From NCBI GenBank assembly GCA_963693285.1, contig OY848923.1:3730038-3794037 (forward strand): a stretch of DNA of 64,000 nucleotides. Direction: 5' to 3'. The stretch is from Xestospongia muta (lineage: Eukaryota > Porifera > Demospongiae > Haplosclerida > Petrosiidae). A model generated the notes under the pieces. That model saw only the letters and a program-made list of their open reading frames with translations, ran no database searches and was not told the origin of the DNA. The position numbers and the translations under genes were made by a program. Positions 1 to 14,570 of this stretch are shown piece after piece; the stretch's first letter is position 1; each line of letters starts with the position of its first letter.

Positions 1-505
1 AAAATCTACTTATAAACTGAAGATACAAAATGGGGGGAAACAAAGTGATAATAAACTAAACATTACAAAGTGATTGTATAATAAATAGGAGGATACTGAC
101 CATCAAACTTTCATAAAGACTATAAATCCACTAGTAGATACTTCCTTAATTTATCCAAATTACCTTTTGACTATTATGTCTTGTTCAGTTGTATAATATA
201 TATCATCCTTAACACAATATTACAAGTTATATCGTGTGATCAGTTAATGAATGAGGAGAGAGTATAAACTGAAAATCACTATTAAAAGTAGACAGCAGGA
301 TCATAATCAGTACCTTATAAGACTGGCCAAATAAGTCATCTGTCAGCTCTGACCACACACATATGATGATGATGATGATGATGAACACGCACACATATAC
401 ACAAAAACTCAATTTGAAAATCATGTGCAACAATGAACTCCACCCAGGCATAATTAGGGTGTGGTCTTCCAAGATCGAAGATATTTTACTACCTTTCAAA
501 GCTAA
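1..505. other. Upstream region of kelch-kinase gene K1
   Basis: No coding exon is recognised here. A short ATG/GAT trinucleotide run lies at about 363-383. The sequence just before the K1 start does not resemble the upstream regions of K2 and K3, which do resemble each other, so the duplication boundary probably lies close to the K1 first exon. No clear TATA box was seen. Confidence 0.5.
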
Positions 506-3500
506 ATGGCTACTTCAGGTAATTATTACTGTATCTCATGTCAGTCTAACCGTAGTACAAGTTATGTAGTAGATGTGATCATATACTGTATATATATTAC
601 ATTATACTGTAACCTGATCTCAAGATATGGTACATATCATTCTCTACAGAACAATACAAATATGGTAGAAGAGTTTCACATAGAACTCAAGTGATTGGAG
701 ATAACCTGTACCTGTGGGGTGGGGGCCAACCTAAATTACCTCGAGTACATAATAATAATCAGAAAAGAAGACTTACTTCACAAGTAGAAATCTTCAATAT
801 TACCTCTGGCAAATGGGACAGTATATCTACCAATGGTGACCCACCACTTGGAGTAGCTGGTTATTTATGTACAACATTTAAGGACAAAATACATTATTTT
901 GGAGGTTGGTGTTACCATGACGACTGCTACCATAATGCCATCTTTCAACTTGATACTTCTACCTACACCTGGACACAACTACAACCTACAAATGACAGGA
1001 TAGCAGTGATGAAGAGAGCCTATGGTGGTATAATGTCAACTGAGTATGATGGACGAGATCGTCTACTAATTATAGGAGGTTATGGACCCCCACCCTCTAC
1101 ACAAGTACCACAAGCTGAATATTATCAGTTATCCAGTGGTAGAGTATCTACTAATGAACATAATATGTTTGATATATTAACTGGTAAGAACATTAATATA
1201 TCATAACTAGATATCACTTATTACAGTCAATATCACTACATAGTTTGTATAAACTAAAATACTAAATTATTTATTCATTTAGTAAAATAAGTCTACTATT
1301 TATATTGCTATGTATGACATGTAAAAATTAAACATGTTTTATCATGAGATGATAGTAACTAATTAATTATTCATTATTATTGATCTATACAACAGTTCAC
1401 TTTGTCTCCTGTCACTTATACCTCTTATGTAATGATTCCAATAGAACACTGACAATGATACTTTATTAATGATCAGTTGAGGTTGATATTAATATTATAG
1501 TTATATCATTTTACTGATCATTGTATTATGACTAATTATCTAACTACTACTATGATACAAGTATAATGATGAGTGTTCTATTTGTTCTCCTTTTAGGTCA
1601 ATGGATTATACCTGAGATCACTGGACAATGTATGCCACCTAATTATCACTTTGTTATGGAAGCAATAAACAATACAAGAGCAATCATTTTTGGTGGTTAT
1701 ATTAAAGGCAAAGCATCCAATACTCTTTATGTACTGGATATCAACAACTGTACAGTGGTATGTTATATTATCATTCATACACTGACTGATAACATGTTAT
1801 ATAATGAGTGTTAGTTGAGTTCATTTGTCTATCTAGCACTGGCAGACTATAGCTAAACCTGACCAAGTAATACAATGGCCGGAGAAAAGAAACAGTCATG
1901 CATCCAGTGTTATCATTAGGTCAATATCACCTATACTAGTAATGATAGGTGGGAAGAGACTGAAGAATACAATGAAGGACTGCTGGATATTGGATGTTAA
2001 TGAGAAGTCATGGACAACAGTATGTCATTGATAATAGACCATATTACCTCTAATTTATTGTACAATGATAGTTACTAAGTTAGTTCATGTAACTGTCCAT
2101 ATATTTAGAAGTATATTAAATCATTTCCATTTACTACTGATACACTAGAATATGTTGTTATCTCTATTGTATGGACTTACTGTCTGTTTAAATTAGAGAC
2201 CATAAATTAATTATGTTTTCTATCTGGATAATTAGAGTAAATCTGGTATTACTCTAAACATCTTTGTTAAATAGAAGTGTTATATCTCATACAGTGTTTT
2301 AGTTATATCAGTTAATACAAATATTATATACTGTACTACTTGAGATGTCTTATAATAGTAGTACATATAAATATAATATATATAGAATGTAATAATATTG
2401 TTACATAATTATAGAATTATATTATATAAAATTACTTTGATAAGTTAATCTTGTGATAATTTATTTCTCTTTATAACATTATTATTAGTTACTAATTAAT
2501 TTTCAATTTAGATAATATCATATCAATATGAATTATTTTACTATAACTCTCCAATCTGTATACACATATAAATGATGTAATGATATTTATGTCTCTACAT
2601 GCTACAGATTAATCTACCTGACTCTGCCACTGAGAGATGTCTCCACTCTCTTTCAACATTTATCATGGGACCACATTGTGTGTGGTTAATAATTGTAGGA
2701 GGTCAAGTAAAGTTTGATGAAGTATCTGTCGAAGATCCCAATACAATAATGTTAATAGAGCTAGGTAAGTAAGTCATTACATATACAATGTCTATACCAT
2801 TTCATGTGTTATAAATAAGATCTATACTTTCATCTGTATAGACGACTAATGGGTGTGGTTGAGGGTGTGGCTTTATTTTGCATGATATGTCATGTCTCCC
2901 TCATTGTAGCTATAAGTATACATTATGGGATGCTTACAAAGAAATAGCATTAACTAATGACCCCAAGTTTAAAAACGTGTAATGTGATATTAGATGTACT
3001 CATTGTATATAGTTCATTATTAACATTTCTTTGATCATGTGTAATCAGTCCAGTCTATAACAAACTAGTAGTATTACTAACATTGTATGTATACATTTGT
3101 GACTACATGTGTAGTATTGTTTATATGTTTTAGTTACTATTACATGTACATCATGTAAGTATAGGTAATGTTACATGTAGTGTATAGTACATGTACTGTT
3201 ATATAACAGGTGACCTTGTTATATACGACATAGTATAGTCTTATTATTATAATATATGAAATAATAGTAATACTACATTGTATACTGATATTAGTACTGA
3301 TATTAGTACTGTTATGTTCTCTCATATAGTCCTCAATGATAATCAATGGTCAGTAGGGTTTGTAGTAGATACTAATGACCTGACCGCAACTGATAAATAT
3401 CAGCAAAGAGTACTAAAACAACTCACAGAAGCAAGGAGAGAATTGATAGAACAAGAAAAGAAACGAAACATGAGACAAAAAGAAAAAGAGGCTCAACCTA

Positions 3501-4594
3501 TTGCCCAGCCTCTTACAACTGAGTTACAACAGATAAAAGATCAATATCAACGACAGTTACAGGAGCAACAACAACGGATACAGGACTTAGAACATCAGTT
3601 ACAAGAGTATCAAAATGAAGAGACAAGACAAGGTAGAGAACAATATCAACAAAGTAATCTTAGTCTTCTACAAAGACTTCAACAATCAGAGCAAGCTCGA
3701 CAAGATCTTGAACAACAGCTACAGCAATCTCAGCAAACAGTTAATACTCAAGCTCAACAACTAAGACAGTGTCAGGAAACAGTTCGTCAGTTAGAACAGT
3801 TTCATTCTCAACATGACCAACCTCATTGGGTTGTGAAAAAAGAGGAGGTGACCATGACACAAGAGGTTCTAGGGGGTGGGGCATATGGTGAAGTAAAAGT
3901 GGCTGTCTTCCGAGGTCTGAGAGTAGCTGCTAAGTCTCTCCATGGTATCATCATCTCAGATTATAACCAATATGTCTTCTATAGAGAAATGGACATTGCT
4001 TCTAGAGTACGTCATCCTAATCTTGTCCAATTTATTGGAGCTACCAGAGTGGGTACACCCATTATTCTTACAGAGATCATGACTACAAGTCTTTACAATG
4101 AGCTCCAGAAGAAGGCCTTCACACAATATCAAATACTTGGTATCAGTTGTGATGTAGCTTCAGCTCTTAACTACCTCCATTTATGGAAACCAGACCCTAT
4201 TATCCATCGAGATATTAGTAGCCCAAATATTTTATTAGAACCATCAGTAAGCGATAGCTTCAAAGCTAAAGTAGCTGATTATGGAGCAGCTAACCTCCAA
4301 CAACAAGCAATGACATTTATGCCAGGAAACCCAGCCTATGCTTCTCCAGAGTCCAAATCTCATTATCCTAAGAGCCAAACTCCAGCAATGGATGTCTATA
4401 GCTACTCTGTACTCCTAATGGAGATGATCCTTCATCGTCCACCCGCTGTGACGGTTGCAGAGAGAGAACAACAAGCTAATCATGTGTCGTGGCCTCCTAT
4501 GTCCTCTCTTATCAAGAGATGCCTTAAACAAAGTCATCATGATCGTCCAACTATGACCCAGATCTTAGAGGAACTAAAACAACTGAAAAATTAG
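506..4594 (+). CDS. K1: kelch-repeat / coiled-coil / TKL-like protein kinase, six exons
   Basis: Exons 506-518, 650-1183, 1597-1757, 1837-2019, 2608-2764 and 3330-4594 join in frame through GT-AG introns to give 770 codons plus a TAG. Residues about 20-345 carry six kelch blades, each with a hydrophobic-GG motif (WGGG at 27, FGGW at 88, IIGG at 145, IIFGG at 212, MIGG at 272, IIVGG at 325), which suits a six-bladed beta-propeller. Residues about 375-510 are Gln/Glu-rich heptads, a long coiled coil. Residues about 525-768 form a kinase: glycine loop GGGAYGEV at 531, VAAK with Lys551, HRD at 642-644 followed by an N four residues later, DYG at 666-668 in place of DFG, SPE in place of APE, and a DRP motif near the end. 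Lys, catalytic Asp and metal-binding Asp are all present, so it could be active. The family is TKL/receptor-like by motif, and a cytosolic scaffold-kinase role is inferred because no signal peptide or membrane segment is seen. The first exon adds only MATS, and the same five-codon first exon recurs in K2 and K3, which supports the start. Confidence 0.9.
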
Positions 4595-4615
4595 TGAGTC
4601 ATTTTATATGAGCTC

Positions 4616-4621
4616 AATAAA
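4616..4621 (+). terminator. Poly(A) signal of K1
   Basis: AATAAA lies 21 bases after the K1 stop codon and is followed by a GT-rich stretch, as expected for a compact animal 3' end. Confidence 0.7.
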
Positions 4622-7720
<3,099 letters not shown>

Positions 7721-7728
7721 TATATAAG
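7721..7728 (+). promoter_or_regulatory. TATA box of the V8-like protease gene
   Basis: TATATAAG lies 67-74 bases upstream of the ATG at 7795. An in-frame TAA at 7783-7785 makes 7795 the first possible start in this exon. The spacing parallels that of the P genes' TATA boxes. Confidence 0.5.
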
Positions 7729-7794
7729 TAGCATACATTGTAAATTCAAACTAAACTAAACTGTACCTCATTTTAATTGTGTTAATACGTTAAC

Positions 7795-9000
7795 ATGCTT
7801 TCTGCTGTGCATGCTACTTCCCTTCCTGAGTCTGTGTGTGGTAGAGATGAGCGAGTAAGGGTTGATCCTGAGACCTCACCCCAGTACAACTGGATATGTT
7901 CTCTGCTTATTACAGCTGTAAATGGAAAACAATATGTTGGATCAGGATTCAAAATCCACATTCCAAATATAAATTGCAGCGTTGTTGTGACTAGTGGACA
8001 CTGTATTTATCTTAATGGAGCGTATGCAGAAAACATCCGTGTAACATTTCCTGGACATGCAGCTGTCATAGCGAAATAAGCAGACTTGTATGCATCTCCT
8101 GAATATATCAACCATTCTAATCCAGACTATGACTATGGTCTTATTATTTTGAGTAGTAATAGTAATGAAGGTTTTGGATGGTCTGCAATTGTTCCTAATA
8201 ACGAATTATTTGGACGTATTGTAACCAACTGTGGATATCCTGCTGATAAACACCCATGGCCTCAAATGTGGATAACGGGAGGTGAACTAACTGAAGTGAC
8301 TACCAACAGACTTTTCTACATGAATGACACAATGGGTGGACAGTCTGGTAGTCCAGTGTACACGTGGTACAAGGGATATTGGACTGTTCTTGGAATTCAC
8401 AGTTATGGTGGTTGTCCAAACTCTGCACCTAGATTCACAAGTCAAATGATATATCGTTTTCTTGAACGTACTAAGAATTTGAAAAAATATACACTGCGAT
8501 CAGCGCATTTTACTAATATATATCTTCGCTGTGATGGCCGAAACGTTAATAAAGCCACAGATAAAGGAAGCGGTACTATCAACTGCCAGTACAAGCCACC
8601 GGGTTCTTGGGAGAATTTCTTTATTTATCCTGTGGAAGTTACCCCTTCACTAGCTGTAGAGCAAACTTACATAGTAGTACTACAAAATTATCATTGGCCA
8701 AACGCTTTCGTTCGTTTGGATGGCAGTGGTATGACCCAATCGAAAGCGAGTGGTGGTGGTGTGGTCAAATGCCAGTGGAGTGGAATACCTGCACGATCTT
8801 ACGAGTCATTCTTTCTTAAACAAGAGAAGAACGCACACTATTATTTTCAATCTGTAGCATTTCCGCACTGTTACATTCGTCTTGATGGAACTGGATTTAC
8901 TTCACCATGGGGTGATGGTGGGGGTGTAGTCAACTGTCAATATTACGATTCTGGCAAAGAAACACTGTCATACGAACAGTTTTTCCTGGAAGAGCAGTAA
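7795..9000 (+). pseudogene. V8-like (glutamyl-endopeptidase-type) serine protease with C-terminal trefoil-like triplicate, one in-frame TAA
   Basis: One uninterrupted frame of 402 codons apart from a single TAA at 8077-8079 (codon 95). Before the stop lies the His motif TSGHC (His69). After it lie the Asp motif DYDYGLI (Asp113 likely) and GGQSGSP (Ser184), followed by a VLGIHSYGG stretch. This is the full triad of the V8 / glutamyl-endopeptidase branch of trypsin-fold proteases. Residues about 222-401 contain three ~50-residue repeats, each with an RxDG turn, a G-rich loop, an NCQ/KCQ motif and an aromatic ExFF ending. This looks like a fascin/AbfB-type beta-trefoil, a family guess from the pattern. 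No intron and no obvious signal peptide are seen, so an upstream exon could be missing. With one lesion and the rest of the gene preserved, it is either a very young pseudogene, a null allele or a sequencing error. A C-terminal fragment recurs at 31647-32170. Confidence 0.75.
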
Positions 9001-10029
9001 AATAATAGACTCTGTTGCTGTAATGAGTGCAATAGGACTGTATTTTGTGTTAATTATACTAATTATTAGTGTTAACTTATAGATTAGAACGTATTTTTGT
9101 TAATGTAGGCATACTTTTGTTCATTGTTTATTGTGCTTAGTTGTATCGTTATTATTGTTATATTAGTATTACCTGGATCATCGTTTTATTCTTGTGTTGC
9201 TTTCCTATATATTAAAACATCAACTTTTTTATTAATAGGCTCACTTTTGTATAGAAGACACACAGCATGCATAATATACATAATATAATATACAGTGTAA
9301 TTATAATATGTTGTAAGTTATTAAGGATGTTTTAAGATAAGTTCATAATATATAATGAATAGATAGATGGACAGACAGATAGATGGACATCTAAAGTGTG
9401 TAGATGGATGAATGGGTAAACAGCTAGGTGAATGAATGGATAGATAGATGGACAGTTGGATGGATATAAAAATAATTGATCATTTTACATGAAAAATGGT
9501 GATAAATCAACAGGTTTAATTGCTATTGGACTAAACAATGGAGTTATTCCCTATGTTGTGTTAGTATACCACTGTCAGCCATATGTACATTAGCTGTCTC
9601 AGTGGATAAACAAAAAATATAATAATCTATATTGTTTAAAAAATACTTTTTGTAAAATATACATGTAAAAATAAGTCATGTACATGTATATAGTTGAAAA
9701 TTTTAAAGATATTTTTCTATATTTCTAATGTTGTAAACATCTTAAAAAGGAAAATCTTTTTATTAGAAGAATAATTAACTTGTGATGTCCAATAAGAACA
9801 GTTCCACTATAAGCCTGTACTGTTGTTATAATAATTTAATTATCATTAGTTAGTAACAGCTGTTAATATCCAATGTGGTTTACTGTTGTCTCTTAAAACA
9901 GGAGGTACACTAAGTTATGTTTTTTGTGTTCTTATCAAATCCTTTACTCTTCTTAGCTGATAATGGCTTTTTTAAATGAGCTAAAAAAGGGACTGACAGT
10001 TAATCTTTTGTTTAGTTTACCTTCTTTCT
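9001..10029. other. Spacer with GATA/GATG-type simple repeats
   Basis: No gene recognised. Degenerate tetranucleotide repeats of GATA, GATG and GACA type occupy about 9355-9470. The whole stretch is repeated almost base for base at 32171-33190. Confidence 0.6.
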
Positions 10030-10986
10030 CTATCCACAGCATTGATGTTGAGAGACTACTACAAGATCCTGAAACTGTGGACTGAAATTCCCTTAAAGAG
10101 TATTGCAAAATTCATCCACATTCCTGTCTTGATTATAAAAACACCATAAGACAATTAGACCATGGGGAACCTGTCCACTTATGACCACTAACAACAATGG
10201 AAGAGACATAATCCAGTTGGAAATCAAATACTGGACCAGGGTTCTCTTTGATGAAACCATGGTCATGACCTATCTCTATAAACACCATATATACAGCTCC
10301 CAATGCACCATCTACATGAAACCAGAAACCCTTATGTTCAAAGTACTAACCTGTATTCTCTCAATCATATTAGATCTTATATGAGTACATGTTTTTGTTT
10401 TTGAGGACAGGAATTAAATCTTCTCTGACAGCCTTTACATCATCATAAGTACCTTCAAATGTTGTGCCATAGTTAATGATATTAGAATAGGATAACTTTG
10501 CCAAGTAGAGAATCAAACAGTTTTGTTAGTGCATCAATATCTACAGAACCATGCAGAACTGATCCCATCCAGTACATCAAGAAATTGTAAGAACTTGTGT
10601 TAGCCAAGGACCTCCAAAGATGATTGTGATAAGTGTATATTTGTATGCCAGCATCGTAAAATGAGTAGATATTATCACTTCAAGATTTCTGTTCATGCCA
10701 GAATATGAACAGTATGTGTAGAAAGCCACATGAGAGAAAGTGTTAGACTTATCATCATCATAGCAGAAAGATTGGATACCAGGAACTAGAGATAGTGATG
10801 TGTGACTTCTGATTGCCTTTCTAAAAAGATAATCTCTAGCACTCTCTTCTGTTCCCTTCTGTTAATATTCCCTTCTGTTAAACCTATATTAAGTAAATAG
10901 CCTGCCCCAGTGACTTTCCATATCACTTTCAACGTGTGGACATTTGGTATGCCACAATGAGACGTAGTATTCAAGTATAGTTTCAA
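10030..10986 (-). pseudogene. Group II PLP-dependent decarboxylase remnant (histidine-decarboxylase-like)
   Basis: Translating the minus strand gives, in the expected order but in different frames, the landmarks of a group II pyridoxal-phosphate decarboxylase. GYLLNIGLTEGN near 10890-10925 corresponds to the family's GGTEGN. INYGTTFEGTYDDV lies near 10430-10475. HVDGALGA lies near 10285-10320, and SGHKWTGSPW, with the Schiff-base lysine, near 10160-10195. KTGM follows after a one-base shift. Stops and frameshifts separate the blocks, so no complete protein can be made. Closeness to histidine decarboxylase rather than other amino-acid decarboxylases is a judgement from the VDGALGA/SGHKW spelling. 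A parallel copy with the same landmarks lies at 33195-34142. Confidence 0.75.
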
Positions 10987-11059
10987 AAGTTAATATTAGT
11001 CTGTAAACCAAGAAAAATAGGATCAAAATACTTTATGGAAGAGCATCCAAATTTCCATC

Positions 11060-12360
11060 CAAATACCTGAATGGATAGATGGATAGATAGATAAATGAAT
11101 AAAATTAAATGAATAAATAGATGGCTTGCCATTGGTTGGATGAATGAATGATGTAACAGTACATCAATTCTCTTTACTAGTGAAGTCAATAATCTAAATA
11201 ATCTAACTGCCTCAGTTTCACAATTTCTTTATTTAGCAAGAGCAGTAGATGGACAGGCATAGAAGAAGGTTTATCAGGTCATCTCAGTATTTCAACTTGT
11301 CTAGCTTGTATGTTATTTTGAACTCCATGTAACTCAAAATGCACATCTTTATACTGTTCATCAGGTACTATAAGAGTCTTCCAATTAGCATCACTAGTAG
11401 TTAACTTACACTATAAAGAGTGTTAAAAAAACATTTACAACAGATGTAAATTTGCATTAATACTATATAAAAATGAAGTGTTTTAATACCAACAGCAGTG
11501 TCATACATCTTACCTTATGAAATTATTTCAGGCTGTCTTTGTCAAGTATAACAGAGAGAGATAACTGTTCAATACATTGATATATGATAATAGATAGAAC
11601 TACTGGTACTTATTTAGATCTCTCTCTTTGTCCAATCAACTATAAATCCATTCCTCTGTTTAAAATCTATGTCCAGACATCCATCAACTACCTATCAATC
11701 CATCAACTACCTATCCATCCATCTACTCATGTATTCTTACCCCAAAGCCCTTTTATACTTATCAATATGAATGGAGGCTGTAACTTTGATCAGAATGTAT
11801 GCTGATTTCACAATTATGTGAAATTGTCTATAATAATCAAAGATTCACACTGCTACATTCAAACAATATTTTCATGTTGGTCTGGAGTCTCCTCTGCTTG
11901 TATTACAAATCTTCAAATATTTTTTTAAATTTAATATTAAGTTTAGATTATATTACTGTGATAGTAAATATAAGTCATTTGACAGTCATTGTTTGGTTGC
12001 ATGCATTCTTACAAAGTACTTTTAGTGTATATATCAATTTCATAGCTACAGATTGTAAAGTTATTATAGTTCTATCATTTGATAAACAGTCAATTCTATA
12101 ATAATCAAAACAGTATTATATTCACTTCATTACATCAAATATTATAGCTACATAACTATATATTGGTTAAATCAACCAATTAGTTTTTACAGTGATGTGT
12201 GTGTGTGTGTGCATATCAAACTACAATTATTAGGGATCAGCAAAGTAAATATCATACACATTCAAGACACTACAATAAATTCAACATAACAGTACATTAC
12301 TAAAATATTATATGCTACTTTTATAATGTTCCTAGACCTCACCTCCAACTTGGACCACGT
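11060..12360. other. Head segment of the repeated P/G unit, with exon-like fragment on the minus strand
   Basis: This segment recurs at about 20490-21750, 34300-35640 and 43740-44940, and shortened at 46440-47760 and 54985-55760. On the minus strand about 11289-11410 reads as an exon-like peptide (motifs VPDEQYKDVHFELHG and NIQARQVEIL). It is preceded by a TATAG acceptor and, further upstream, a short frame NVLNSYLS ending near a GTAAGA donor. It may be the 5' part of the decarboxylase gene because of its position, but no conserved decarboxylase motif shows this. GATA-type and TG simple repeats are embedded. Confidence 0.45.
12195..12211. repeat. (TG)n microsatellite
   Basis: Short TG run. 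The equivalent in the next mega-repeat (35464-35485) is longer. Confidence 0.8.
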
Positions 12361-12581
12361 ACACGTGTAGTTTATTGCTTATGTCCGCTATCTGTTTCCG
12401 GTATACTTCACTTAATTCCGATTATAGTATTTCACTCGTGATTTTAATATTACGGAAGCGGTATTAGTGTTTATGTCAAATCTCAATTATTCGCTTCTAT
12501 AATTAACATTTCCTCCAATAATGTACTTCTAACTCTGTCTGTCAACCTTAAACATTCTGCATTTACAAATAGTACTTATTA

Positions 12582-12839
12582 TTGATCAATTTGATGTCTG
12601 TAAAATGTAAATCACTTGTTGGATGTGTTATCAAATCTCTACTCATCTATTTTACTCATCCTCTCATAGGTGCTTTTACAGTAAATTACGTCTCTACCTC
12701 AGCCTTTAAACTGAAAGATGATGCAATAATTGACTATTTTGTTTTTTATGAAATTATTAAAGATCCAACTCATTTATCCACTGGTTCTGTTGTTACATTC
12801 ATTATAGATGTTATTTCTTTACTGTTGACTACTTTTTAA
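12582..12839 (+). other. Conserved unit ORF, copy 1 (unidentified, convergent with P1)
   Basis: An 85-codon open frame that recurs in five units next to the P gene, with mostly conservative changes (motifs NYVSTSA, FVF.EIIKDPTHLST). A possible acceptor, CTCATAG, precedes GTGCTTTTACAG near 12668, so the real exon may begin there. An AATAAA at about 12894-12899 on the plus strand supports a transcript convergent with P1. No family was recognised. It may be the remnant of a spliced gene. Confidence 0.35.
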
Positions 12840-12983
12840 ATACAAGCAAATTAGCCAACTGTACTCAAGATTTATTTTTAAGCATTAAATCTGAATAAAT
12901 AATCAATAATGAACTTTCAGTAAATTTGTATAGAGGTTTATTGTTATAGCTACTGTACTAGATACTTTACATATACGTTGATA

Positions 12984-14150
12984 TCAGAATGTTAGCTTGC
13001 AGAAATATCCATTAAATGTAGTAGCTGCCATCATTATACCAACTATTTTGTTATCATTTTCAGCAATAGCAGCTGAGCCAGAATCGCCAGATAGTAAAGA
13101 GGCTGTTATGAGGTCAATCTTCACTAGATCTTCAAAGAAAGCATATTTTGTTACGCCACCAACGTCAACATTCATCCTCTAATTTGTAGAAAGGGATACA
13201 ATTTCCATATCCGTCATTAAGTCTTCTGTAAGTCCTCCATAACACTTCACTTTCTCATTTAAAACTGGATCACGAATTGATCCAACTGGTCCAATCTGCT
13301 CTATTTCAGGAGAACCTTGTGCTGGAGTAATATCAGCCCAGGCAAGATCTTGTTTAGCTCGAATAATATTTGGATCATTAGGTAAGTCATACAAATTGAC
13401 TGGTACGTGACCTGTGACATTAGCTCCAGTATAAACATAGTCTTCAGAGATATCAGAACGAGCAAAGATTCTCTTACCAATGTTGTTGTCATTAAACCTA
13501 GTTAGCACATGAGCTGCAGATAGTAAACGATAAGTTCCCTTGTATTGAGTATTAACCCCCAATGTACCACCTCTTTCTACACCTTCTGTGTAAACCATAC
13601 TTCCTCCTTTATAAGGTGCACTTAAAGCTACAATCTCTCCTTCCTCTATAACGACTACAGGTACATTGACTATTTTATTGTCCTCAGTTTCAAACAAAAT
13701 AAATTCTGGTATTAGTACATCAGGTGCTTCCGTTTGTTGTGCTGTTAGTTTTTTTATTACGCCTATGTAAAATACTTTGTTGCCTGTTTTCTGACCACCT
13801 TTCTTTTCATCATGATAACTTAGACTAACTATGTTAGGAGTAGAAAGAAGATAGTGATGACTTTTAATAAGTTTTTTAGCATCTGTTGCAGACAACTTCA
13901 CTGGTGGACCTACCATTCTTGGGTGACCTGTACCTGCATATGTGATAAAATTAATATTATTGCTAAACGATTGTAGCAAATATCACAGAAATACAACAAT
14001 TGAAAAGATTGATATAAATGGATAGGTCATATATATATCAATATCATTAAACATACTTGAATCATCACAATGATGGAAGTGGTGAACATAAACAATAGCC
14101 ATAGCTGCAACTAAGCATGCAATGAAACCTTGCTTCCACGTAAACTCCAT
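12984..14150 (-). pseudogene. P1: secreted NAL1-like trypsin-fold protease, nonsense-mutated copy
   Basis: Two exons, 14057-14150 and 12984-13927, have the same splice sites as P2-P5. A TAG at 13179-13181 interrupts the frame after about residue 280. The His motif SAAHVL and the Asp motif KQDLAWAD are before the stop, while the Ser motif GDSGS is after it. A truncated product would therefore lack the nucleophile. The sequence is otherwise almost identical to P3, where the codon is open. P1 also has SGDSG in place of PGDSG just before the serine. AATAAA on the minus strand lies at 12937-12942. It is convergent with the small ORF ending at 12839. Confidence 0.85.
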
Positions 14151-14220
14151 TATTTGTGAGTTATGATTATTGTCACAGTTTGGCGATAGAAAAAGAAATA
14201 ATTTCTCGAACTGCTTTGGG

Positions 14221-14228
14221 TTTATATA
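14221..14228 (-). promoter_or_regulatory. TATA box of P1
   Basis: TATATAAA on the minus strand about 71 bases upstream of the ATG. It is preserved at the same distance in all five P copies. Confidence 0.6.
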
Positions 14229-14570
14229 ACTTATAGCAGTAGGTGTTGTTTATCTTGAAGCCCCGCCCTATCAAGTCAAAGTTATGAGGAATAATTGTAA
14301 ATGATATTGCTCATCTTGTAGAACATGATTAATTGCATATACTTAATGGAATGAGGCTACTATTTGAGAAAACGTCTGTTTCAATTGTGAAAGCTATTTC
14401 TTTTATAACATATAATAATTTATTTTTAAAAATACTCATATTATTAGATAAACCTCCAAACTAGATCTGTGTGTTGTCTTTGTATTATATTTACAAATAT
14501 TATTTGCTTTCGATTTATTATTGCTTAAACCTTTTCACAACAAATTCTATATCGTATTGATTATTATAAT

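Noticed and set aside
8077..8079. TAA as evidence for stop-codon recoding or a non-standard code
   Set aside because: All intact genes here (K1 and the P copies) use standard stops, and no internal TAA/TAG occurs in them. A simple mutation or error is more likely.
9355..9470. Spaced repeats considered as a CRISPR-like array
   Set aside because: They are degenerate GATA/GATG tetranucleotides without constant repeat and unique spacer structure, in a eukaryotic sequence.
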